The translations under genes were made by a program, and so were the position numbers. DNA of 7,494 nucleotides. Origin: Pseudohongiella sp. (GTDB lineage: Bacteria; Pseudomonadota; Gammaproteobacteria; Pseudomonadales; Pseudohongiellaceae). Numbering within the stretch: position 1 is the stretch's first letter; every line of letters starts with the position of its first letter. Shown here piece by piece: positions 1-5,018 of the stretch. The notes beneath the pieces are model-generated. The model did no database searches. It was not told the DNA's origin and was given only the letters and a program-made list of their open reading frames with translations. The stretch lies in the NCBI GenBank assembly GCA_030652635.1, contig JAUSPW010000249.1:1-7494 (forward strand). The letters run 5' to 3'.

Positions 1-203
1 ACTGAAAAATCGTCGCTTACAAAGCTGTAACCCAGAATCAGCAGGCTGATTGAGAGAAAAACAAATACCCCCGCTGTCAGCGGCCGCGCCAGGCTGATCC
101 AGAGCAAATTGCCGCGCGCGGCGCCTGCCATCGGTATCACCGCCAGAATGATGCTCAGGCAAAACGCCAGAATCAGCGCAAAATTTCCCAGTTCAGGGAT
201 CAT
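1..203 (-). CDS. ccmF: Cytochrome c heme lyase subunit CcmF, N-terminal fragment
   Basis: Inner-membrane protein that, with CcmH/CcmI, transfers heme from holo-CcmE to the CXXCH thiols of apocytochrome c in the periplasm (system I). Only the first 67 residues lie in the window; the gene runs off the left edge. Seen: a start MIPELGNF like other CcmF proteins, a hydrophobic segment at about residues 8-26, the conserved GAARGN motif at 27-32, a second hydrophobic segment at about 40-60, and the SDDF stretch at 64-67 that matches the VNDF-type motif of E. coli CcmF. The ATG overlaps the ccmE stop as ATGA (200-203), and AGGGAG at 211-216 lies 7 nt upstream, so the start is well fixed and translation is probably coupled to ccmE. 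The heme-handling WWD domain is outside the window. Confidence 0.93.
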   Translation of the reverse strand, partial: MIPELGNFALILAFCLSIILAVIPMAGAARGNLLWISLARPLTAGVFVFLSISLLILGYSFVSDDFS

Positions 204-658
204 TGCAGTACTCCCTGCGGCATGCCTGGTGTGTTTCCGGCGGCATCCAGAGCTGCTTTGACTTCCACGGACATGTAATTTTCGTCATGTTTAGCCAATA
301 CACGCGATGCGACAAACGTGCCGTCGGCTGACATCGCTCCTTCCGCGACGATACCCTGACCTTCCCGAAACAGATCTGGCAGAATTCCTGCGTATTTGAT
401 GAGAACATCGTGGTTATAGTCAGTGGTGACAAAGCTGACCTCAAGGATCTCCTGGCTGTGCTCCACCGATCCTTCTTTGACCATGCCCCCCACTCGAATA
501 CGCTGACCGGGTGTTACTTCGCCAGCGGCTACCTGAGTGGGTGTAAAAAACAGATCAATATTGTTGCTAAGTGCATATAAGGAAAGACCAATAGCAGTGC
601 TCAGCCCAACAGCAATAAATATGATAATTCCCAGCTTTTTGCGTCGATGTGGTTTCAT
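200..658 (-). CDS. ccmE: Heme chaperone CcmE
   Basis: Membrane-anchored periplasmic chaperone that binds heme covalently and carries it from CcmC to CcmF during cytochrome c maturation. The 152-residue length is usual for the family. Seen: a short basic cytoplasmic start (KPHRRKK), one membrane anchor at about residues 9-29, then an OB-fold beta-barrel region (about 42-122). The heme-attachment motif LAKHDENY is at 121-128, giving His124 as the covalent ligand and Tyr128 as the axial ligand, equivalent to His130 and Tyr134 of E. coli. The tail after 132 is flexible, as is typical. The HxxxY form marks the classical type, not the cysteine (CxxxY) variant of some bacteria and archaea. It lies 53 nt after ccmD, with only a weak GGGA (665-668) as ribosome site, and overlaps ccmF by 4 nt. 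Confidence 0.97.
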   Translation of the reverse strand: MKPHRRKKLGIIIFIAVGLSTAIGLSLYALSNNIDLFFTPTQVAAGEVTPGQRIRVGGMVKEGSVEHSQEILEVSFVTTDYNHDVLIKYAGILPDLFREGQGIVAEGAMSADGTFVASRVLAKHDENYMSVEVKAALDAAGNTPGMPQGVLQ

Positions 659-690
659 AACAAATCCCGTAGTAACTGCACAGGTTGTAA

Positions 691-703
691 GATATTGAAT
701 ATC
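691..703. repeat. Short perfect inverted repeat between ccmD and ccmE
   Basis: GATATT and AATATC flank a single G, in the 53 bp gap between ccmD and ccmE. The hexamer GAATAT within it recurs at 705-710. It is AT-rich and too weak in base pairs for a terminator. It could be a small protein-binding site or chance; no function is claimed. Confidence 0.35.
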
Positions 704-711
704 CGAATATT

Positions 712-921
712 TCAGCTTTCTCTAGGCTTGGTGGCCAATTCAGCGTCACGCGCAGCGCGTCGTTTTTGCTCCCTGATGAATTGTCGTCTGGCCATCCTTG
801 GTTGAATCAGATTGTAGCCGATAAAGATCGCGAACAGCAGGTAAACCGTCCAGATGTGGAATGTGTACACGCCCCCCATTTGCAGGAATTCAGACAGACT
901 CGAGAATTGTAAGGTCGGCAT
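712..921 (-). CDS. ccmD: Heme exporter protein CcmD
   Basis: Small inner-membrane protein that stabilises the CcmABC complex and is needed for release of holo-CcmE. It has 69 residues, the usual size. Seen: the family motif EFLQMGG at 11-17, followed by a single membrane segment at about 19-39, then a strongly basic cytoplasmic tail (about 42-57, rich in Arg and Lys). Family members commonly read MGGYA at the start of the membrane segment; here it is MGGVYTFHIW, a small divergence. The ATG at 921 follows AGGAG (929-933) with a 7 nt spacer and lies 15 nt after the ccmC stop, so both belong to one transcript. Recognition rests on the motif, size, topology and the position between ccmC and ccmE. 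Confidence 0.93.
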   Translation of the reverse strand: MPTLQFSSLSEFLQMGGVYTFHIWTVYLLFAIFIGYNLIQPRMARRQFIREQKRRAARDAELATKPRES

Positions 922-936
922 AACTAAACTCCTGTT

Positions 937-1686
937 TTAAACACTCTTTTCCCTGGAGACCAGATCGATCACCCATTGAGATCGGCGTTCACGCTGTAAA
1001 ATTTCGTTTCGCGTGCGCAATATCAGTGCAATCACAAAAAATACATACACGGCCGAGATCATGATCAGCAAAGGTACCCACACTTCCGGGGGATTGGGGG
1101 CAACTGAATCAAAGGAAATACTGCTTGCCGGTTGATGCAGGGTGTTCCACCACTCAACCGAATACTTGATGATTGGCACATTGATGGCGCCAACAATCGC
1201 CAATATCGCACAGGCTTTGGCGGCTGCGTCCTGGCTTTCGATGGCCGAACGCAATGCAATCACGCCAATAAACAGGAAAAACTGAATGAGCAATGAGGTC
1301 AGGCGTGCATCCCATGCCCACCAGGTTCCCCAGATCTGATCGCCCCAAATGGCACCTGAGGCCAGTGCCAGTCCTGTGAACCAGGCGCCAATCGGAGCCA
1401 CGCTCTTGGCCACCATGTCAGCGAGTTTCATTTTCCAAACCAGCGTGATAGTGCCAGCGACTGCCATCAAGGGGAAACAGGCCAGCGAGATGCTTGCCAC
1501 CGGAACATGCACATACATGATTCTGATGGTCTGACCCTGCTGGTAATCTTCCGGGACAATTAACAAAGCCCAGAACAGGCCAATGGCCATCAGCGCAATC
1601 ATGGCAGCATACAACCAGGGCAACCATTTATTGGACAGTTCGTAGAACCATCTTGGCGAGCCTAACTTTGAGAACCACAACCACAT
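937..1686 (-). CDS. ccmC: Heme exporter/handling protein CcmC
   Basis: Multi-spanning inner-membrane protein of the heme-handling (HHP) family that binds heme and attaches it to CcmE. It has 249 residues with about six hydrophobic segments. Seen: the tryptophan-rich WWD motif, WGTWWAWDARLTS at 119-131, which faces the periplasm and contacts heme; the two axial heme ligands His60 (in MYVHVP) and His184 (in TLHQPAS), at the same numbers as in E. coli CcmC; and the PIIKYSVEWW stretch at 171-180. The ATG at 1686 is preceded by AGGA (1694-1697) with a 7 nt spacer, 44 nt after the ccmB stop. All key residues are intact, so a working protein is expected. CcmF also has a WWD motif but is far larger, so confusion is unlikely. 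Confidence 0.97.
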   Translation of the reverse strand: MWLWFSKLGSPRWFYELSNKWLPWLYAAMIALMAIGLFWALLIVPEDYQQGQTIRIMYVHVPVASISLACFPLMAVAGTITLVWKMKLADMVAKSVAPIGAWFTGLALASGAIWGDQIWGTWWAWDARLTSLLIQFFLFIGVIALRSAIESQDAAAKACAILAIVGAINVPIIKYSVEWWNTLHQPASSISFDSVAPNPPEVWVPLLIMISAVYVFFVIALILRTRNEILQRERRSQWVIDLVSREKSV

Positions 1687-1730
1687 AATATGTTCCTGTC
1701 TCCGGGGTTACTGAAACGCCGTCCAGTGCC

Positions 1731-2441
1731 TTAGTTTACGCTGATTCGTAACGCTGCTGCAGACGCCAGCGGTGCCATGGTCAACGCCATTGCTAATATC
1801 GCGCCCAACAGCGCAAAATGGTTGCCAATTGGCAATCCAAACATAACATCGGTCACTGCTTTGGCGCCGATTATAAGCACCGGCGTTGATAGCGGCAAAA
1901 CAATCACGGCCAGAATGAGGCCTCTGCTACCAAGTCCTACCGTCAGTGCGACCCCAATTGATCCAAAAAGACTGAGTACCGGCGTCCCTATCAGCAACGT
2001 GAGAACCAGAGTCCAGTAAGCTTCTGACGGCAAATAAAGCATGTATGCCAATAAAGGCGACAGCACCACCACTGGTAATCCGCTGATCAGCCAGTGGGCA
2101 ATATTTTTGGCAAGTACCAGGAAATATAGGGGTTGTGGTGACAGTAGTAACTGTTCCAGAGACCCATCTTCATAGTCAGCGCGGTACAGATTATCCAATG
2201 AAAGCATGGATGCCAGCAATGCAGAAACCCAGACTACCCCTGCAGACACCTTACTGAGTTCAACCGGGTCGGGACTGATGCCCAGAGGGAACAGGCTGAC
2301 TACAATCAGGAAAAACATGATTGGATTTAACAAATCATTTTTGCGTTTGAGCGCAATAACCAGGTCACGTTTGAGCGTGGCACAGAAGGCCTGCCAGGTA
2401 CTGATATCTGTTCCGGCATGGCTGCTGACGGTATTGTTCAT
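1731..2441 (-). CDS. ccmB: Heme exporter membrane subunit CcmB
   Basis: Membrane subunit of the CcmAB ABC module; ATP hydrolysis by this module is needed to release holo-CcmE from CcmC and CcmD. Seen: about six membrane segments (roughly 42-57, 66-84, 104-125, 140-165, 172-193, 206-230), the conserved FFLIVVSLFPL at 43-53, the cytoplasmic EDGSLEQLLLSP loop at 91-102 that should contact CcmA, and the C-terminal AAALRIS signature at 228-234. It has 236 residues, about 15 more than E. coli CcmB, all in an N-terminal extension before the conserved start at about Trp16. The start ATG nevertheless looks right: it overlaps the ccmA stop as ATGA (2438-2441) and has GAAGGG (2449-2454) 7 nt upstream. 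No other methionine occurs before residue 42. Confidence 0.96.
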   Translation of the reverse strand: MNNTVSSHAGTDISTWQAFCATLKRDLVIALKRKNDLLNPIMFFLIVVSLFPLGISPDPVELSKVSAGVVWVSALLASMLSLDNLYRADYEDGSLEQLLLSPQPLYFLVLAKNIAHWLISGLPVVVLSPLLAYMLYLPSEAYWTLVLTLLIGTPVLSLFGSIGVALTVGLGSRGLILAVIVLPLSTPVLIIGAKAVTDVMFGLPIGNHFALLGAILAMALTMAPLASAAALRISVN

Positions 2442-3061
2442 GCGGCAGCCCTTCGTGTGTCAAGATCAAGAGCTCTTGATGGACAGGTCACGTTCAAGGC
2501 ATGGTGGGTGGTCAGCACGATAGCGCCGCCGGCATTAACATGCTCTGAAAGCAACGACTCAAGATTTTTGACGCCCTGCACATCGAGTGTGGTGAAAGGC
2601 TCATCCAGAATCCATAAACTTGCCGCGCTGATCAATAACCTTGAGAGTGCAACGCGTTGCGTCTGCCCCGCTGACAAGTTCCGACAAGGAATATCTTCGT
2701 AAGCTCGCAGACCAAGCCGTCCCAGCGCCGCCACAATGCGCATGTCATCAACGGGCGCGTGTAGTGAGGCGCTCCAGCGCAGATTTTCTCTTGGCGTGAG
2801 TATACGATTGACGCCCACACGATGACCAATGTAGATCATCGATGCAAAGAAGTTCTCGCGCTGTTCATGCAGATCTTCGCCCTTCCAGTGGATATCACCT
2901 TCATAGTCATCGTTCAGACCACACAAGATTCGCAGCAATGTTGTTTTTCCGCTGCCGTTGCTGCCTTTTATCTGAACAAGTTCACCCGCATGTACGTCAA
3001 GATCAAGTCCAGAGAACAAGACTCTTTCGTCGCGCTCGCAAAACAATGCGCGCGCTTGCAT
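2438..3061 (-). CDS. ccmA: Heme exporter ATP-binding subunit CcmA
   Basis: ATPase subunit of the CcmAB module in cytochrome c maturation. As called it has 207 residues, the family's usual size. Seen: the typical CcmA opening ALFCERDERVLF at 5-16; Walker A GSNGSGKTT at 33-41; ABC signature LSAGQ at 129-133; Walker B WILDEP at 150-155; and the H-loop histidine in TTHH (186). The frame stays open upstream to a TTG at 3151, which would add 30 residues with no similarity to the family. I prefer ATG 3061 because homology begins there and because a TATAAT box at 3166-3171 would place the transcript start only a few bases before that TTG. The nearest AGGA (3074-3077) is 12 nt from this ATG and 9 nt from the adjacent in-frame TTG (3062-3064), so the start may be one codon earlier; GTG 3121 is a less likely choice. 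Confidence 0.95.
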   Translation of the reverse strand: MQARALFCERDERVLFSGLDLDVHAGELVQIKGSNGSGKTTLLRILCGLNDDYEGDIHWKGEDLHEQRENFFASMIYIGHRVGVNRILTPRENLRWSASLHAPVDDMRIVAALGRLGLRAYEDIPCRNLSAGQTQRVALSRLLISAASLWILDEPFTTLDVQGVKNLESLLSEHVNAGGAIVLTTHHALNVTCPSRALDLDTRRAAA

Positions 3062-3073
3062 CAAGGGCGACGA

Positions 3074-3077
3074 TCCT
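3074..3077 (-). promoter_or_regulatory. Weak ribosome binding site of ccmA
   Basis: AGGA on the minus strand, 12 nt before ATG 3061 and 9 nt before the adjacent TTG at 3064. The match is short and the spacing to the ATG is long, which suggests modest initiation or use of the TTG. It still fits the short CcmA form better than the upstream TTG at 3151. Confidence 0.35.
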
Positions 3078-3165
3078 GTAGCAGGAGGTTGGAGGGCGGT
3101 GTGCACGTTGTTGTGATCCACTACGCAAAATATAGGTGTCAGTCGGCTCAAAAAAATCAGGGCCG

Positions 3166-3194
3166 ATTATACCCACAAAGCGAAGTGAAAATCC
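3166..3194 (-). promoter_or_regulatory. Probable sigma-70 promoter of the ccm operon
   Basis: The minus strand carries a perfect -10 hexamer TATAAT at 3166-3171 in the gap between the DUF2802 gene and ccmA. The -35 side is poor: GGATTT (3189-3194, 17 bp spacer), GATTTT (3188-3193, 16 bp) or TTTTCA (3186-3191, only 14 bp). No TG dinucleotide sits in the extended -10 position. Transcription would begin near 3157-3159, leaving a leader of about 95 nt before ccmA. The location, exactly where gene function switches from chemotaxis to heme handling, supports the call. A poor -35 suggests either a weak promoter or one helped by an activator; no activator site is recognised. Confidence 0.6.
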
Positions 3195-3201
3195 TACGAC
3201 T

Positions 3202-3597
3202 TCAGAATGTCTTGCCGATTCCTCGGGCGGCCATTAAGGAGACCAGGTGTGCCTCAGCCTGTGACAGGCCACAGGTTTTGACGAGATCTTCGGGTGCAGC
3301 TCCCAATTCTATCAGCTTGCTGGCTTGCTCATAGGTCAAACTGCCCGCATCCTTGTTTTCAAGGTCTTGCTGGCGTTGAACGGTCCGGTTGAGCTTTTTT
3401 TCCAATACTGTGATGGTTGCCTGCAGCTTCACCAGTGATTTGGCGTTAGCGGTGAGTGCGTTTTGTTGCTCATTGGCGATTCGTGACAGTTCTTCTTTCA
3501 GCCCTCTGAGTTGTCTGGTGTGCAGGAAAAAGAACATGCCCTGAAACGCTATCACCAGGGTGGAAGCAAACATCAACAGTATGGGAAATGTGAGCAT
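3202..3597 (-). CDS. DUF2802 membrane-anchored coiled-coil protein
   Basis: Uncharacterised protein of 131 residues, recognised as DUF2802 by its C-terminal motif and by its place directly after cheW. Seen: an N-terminal membrane segment at about residues 4-24; a charged, glutamine-rich coiled coil at about 28-82; and a compact C-terminal helix-turn-helix-like stretch at 88-122, with YEQASKLIELGA and LVKTCGLSQAEAHL as the conserved core. With so short an N-terminus, the bulk is probably cytoplasmic. Its ATG shares one base with the cheW stop (TGATG, 3595-3599), so translation is probably coupled to cheW. It lies 140 bp before ccmA and behind the ccm promoter, so it belongs to the chemotaxis transcript. 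The role is unknown; a link to flagella or chemotaxis is inferred from context only. The layout resembles Bacillus SwrB. Confidence 0.85.
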   Translation of the reverse strand: MLTFPILLMFASTLVIAFQGMFFFLHTRQLRGLKEELSRIANEQQNALTANAKSLVKLQATITVLEKKLNRTVQRQQDLENKDAGSLTYEQASKLIELGAAPEDLVKTCGLSQAEAHLVSLMAARGIGKTF

Positions 3598-4070
3598 CAG
3601 TTATCCAGTTCACTCAATTCGTCTTCAGACAGTAATTTATCCAGTTCAACCAGAATCAATAATTGATTGTCGCGGTGATAGACACCTTGAATGAACTTTG
3701 CTGAGTCATCGCGATTCACCTGGGGTGCTGTTTCGATCTCTGATCGGCGTAGATAAACCACTTCAGCAACACTGTCTACCAGGATGCCAATGACATGGCG
3801 GCCAATCTCGATGATGACAATGCGCGTGTTGTCATCGGGTTCGCGCTCCTGCAAACCAAATCGCCTTCGGGTATTGATTACCGAAATGACCGTGCCACGA
3901 ATATTGATGATTCCAAGCACATAATCAGGTGCGCCCGGCACCGGTGCAATGTCCTGAAACTTCAATACTTCTTTGACAACCATCACATTCACGCCATACG
4001 TCTCATTTTCAAGCTGAAACGTCACCCACTGCAAAATCTGGTCATTGTCCTGCTTTTTTACTTCAGCCAT
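3597..4070 (-). CDS. cheW: Chemotaxis coupling protein CheW
   Basis: Cytoplasmic adaptor linking the kinase CheA to chemoreceptors in the array. It has 157 residues, a single CheW domain at about 12-148. Seen: QWVTFQLENETYGV at 14-27, PGAPDYVLGIINIRG at 45-59 and VISVINTRRRFGL at 61-73. Arg58 of the NIRG motif corresponds to the conserved Arg62 of E. coli CheW, in the region that binds CheA P5 and receptors. The acidic tail (SEDELSELDN) is common in this family. The start is unambiguous: AGGAGG at 4079-4084 lies 8 nt before the ATG. A 141 bp gap separates it from parP, the longest gap inside the chemotaxis set, so it may have some independent expression. It is one of two CheW-fold proteins in the cluster; this one has the canonical motifs. 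Confidence 0.97.
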   Translation of the reverse strand: MAEVKKQDNDQILQWVTFQLENETYGVNVMVVKEVLKFQDIAPVPGAPDYVLGIINIRGTVISVINTRRRFGLQEREPDDNTRIVIIEIGRHVIGILVDSVAEVVYLRRSEIETAPQVNRDDSAKFIQGVYHRDNQLLILVELDKLLSEDELSELDN

Positions 4071-4078
4071 GTTGTTTT

Positions 4079-4084
4079 CCTCCT
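4079..4084 (-). promoter_or_regulatory. Strong ribosome binding site of cheW
   Basis: AGGAGG on the minus strand, 8 nt before the cheW ATG. It is the strongest Shine-Dalgarno match in the window and implies that CheW is made in larger amounts than its neighbours, as befits a stoichiometric array component. Confidence 0.85.
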
Positions 4085-4211
4085 ACAGCAAGACGTTTGC
4101 GTGCTTGTTGTGATTGTCGGCTGCGTCAAAAAATCAGCGTTTTGCAAATTTTCGCGCGTGACCAACACTATTAAAATTAATAAAGCAAATATCAGGCCAG
4201 AAAGGCGCCTG

Positions 4212-5018
4212 TCAGTGCTGCTCTTTAGGGCTAGGTGAAGAGTGGTCAGCCTCTTCGAGCAATTCAGTCAAACTGTCTACATCAACCAATGCACACAAGC
4301 GGTTTAGCAGAGTCCCAGCCAGCCAGGGACGCGTGCCCAATAAATGTTTCCAGCGCACATCTTGTGATGCCAGATGCGTGGATTCGTCAGCCTGATCAAC
4401 GGCCAGTGCCCAATGACTGTCCCCCAGTACAATCACACTTTGATATTGCGCTCTGTGGGAATTGTCTTTTATGCGTTCGGGCATCACAAATCGGGCGGTA
4501 TCGATGACACGCAAGTTACGGTCATTCCAACGCATCAACCCCATGAACCAGTCAGCCTGAGCCACAACACTCTGCAAATTATCTTCGATCAGGCAAATTC
4601 CGCCCAAGGTGTGCAGAGGCGCCGCCATTTTGATGCCGGCAACATCAAACAGCAATGCGGCAAAACCTTGCCGGCCCCACTCGGGCACTTCACGCTCGGT
4701 TGCGGTCGTGCGTGTCCGAGTCACAGTAGTTGCCTGCGCAGGACTGCTATCGTCCGGCACCGGTTTATTCACTGAGCGCACGCTGATTTCAGCAGGATCA
4801 GATAATACAGGCGCTGACACCGCATAAATCGGGGTGACTGTTTTTGGTACGTCCGGCTCTGCCACAACAACTGTAGCAATTACCTTAGCAGGTGCGCGCA
4901 CAGTCTCTTCAAGTTCGGCAGAGAGACTGGCCTCTTGCAACAGGGCATCAAGGTAGTCCTGCACAATATCCCGATGATGGATTGATTGTTCGTGACTCTG
5001 GGCAACTGACTCACGCAC
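4212..5018 (-). CDS. parP: ParP-like CheW-domain polar array protein
   Basis: CheW-like protein that in Vibrio partners the ParA-like ATPase ParC and CheA to hold chemotaxis arrays at the pole. It has 268 residues. Seen: an N-terminal amphipathic helix with YLDALLQEA (22-30); a long low-complexity linker rich in Ala, Pro, Thr and Val (about 40-112); and a C-terminal CheW-like domain at about 114-255 with EWGRQGFAALLFDVAGIKM, QSVIVLGDSHWALAVD (193-208) and RPWLAGTLLNRLCALVDVD (230-248). The NIRG-type motif of true CheW is replaced by MRWNDRNLRVIDTA at 162-175. The GTG start overlaps parC by 8 nt; AGGAG (5028-5032) is 9 nt upstream, and an in-frame stop at 5022-5024 rules out an earlier start. 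Assignment rests on the neighbours and domain plan; the name is taken from the Vibrio counterpart. Confidence 0.85.
   Translation of the reverse strand: MRESVAQSHEQSIHHRDIVQDYLDALLQEASLSAELEETVRAPAKVIATVVVAEPDVPKTVTPIYAVSAPVLSDPAEISVRSVNKPVPDDSSPAQATTVTRTRTTATEREVPEWGRQGFAALLFDVAGIKMAAPLHTLGGICLIEDNLQSVVAQADWFMGLMRWNDRNLRVIDTARFVMPERIKDNSHRAQYQSVIVLGDSHWALAVDQADESTHLASQDVRWKHLLGTRPWLAGTLLNRLCALVDVDSLTELLEEADHSSPSPKEQH

Noticed and set aside
3143..3166. TCGGC / GCCGA inverted repeat flanking a T-run (minus strand) near the ccm promoter
   Set aside because: The T-run lies in the loop, not after the stem, and one arm is upstream of the expected transcript start, so it is neither a terminator nor a leader hairpin of the ccm RNA.
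3182..3203. GAAGT / ACTTC inverted repeat just after the DUF2802 stop
   Set aside because: Five weak pairs with a 12 nt loop and no following T-run; not a credible terminator.
2822..3334. 170-residue plus-strand open frame over ccmA, the gap and the DUF2802 gene
   Set aside because: It lies antisense to well-recognised genes, spans the ccm promoter, has no recognisable motif and is rich in Cys, Arg and Gln as expected of a shadow frame.
4114..4121. GCCGACAA resembling the sigma-28 (FliA) -10 box before cheW
   Set aside because: No TAAA-type -35 element at the required distance; the nearest AAA runs are 3-4 bp too far upstream. Kept only as a remark in the cheW gap finding.
4193..4211. Possible terminator hairpin after parP (CAGGC / GCCTG)
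   Set aside because: Only five base pairs with a 9 nt loop and no run of T after the stem, so it does not meet the form of an intrinsic terminator.
3795..4238. 147-residue plus-strand open frame opposite cheW and the gap before it
   Set aside because: Antisense to the conserved cheW, no known motif, and its last part overlaps the end of parP; most likely a chance frame.
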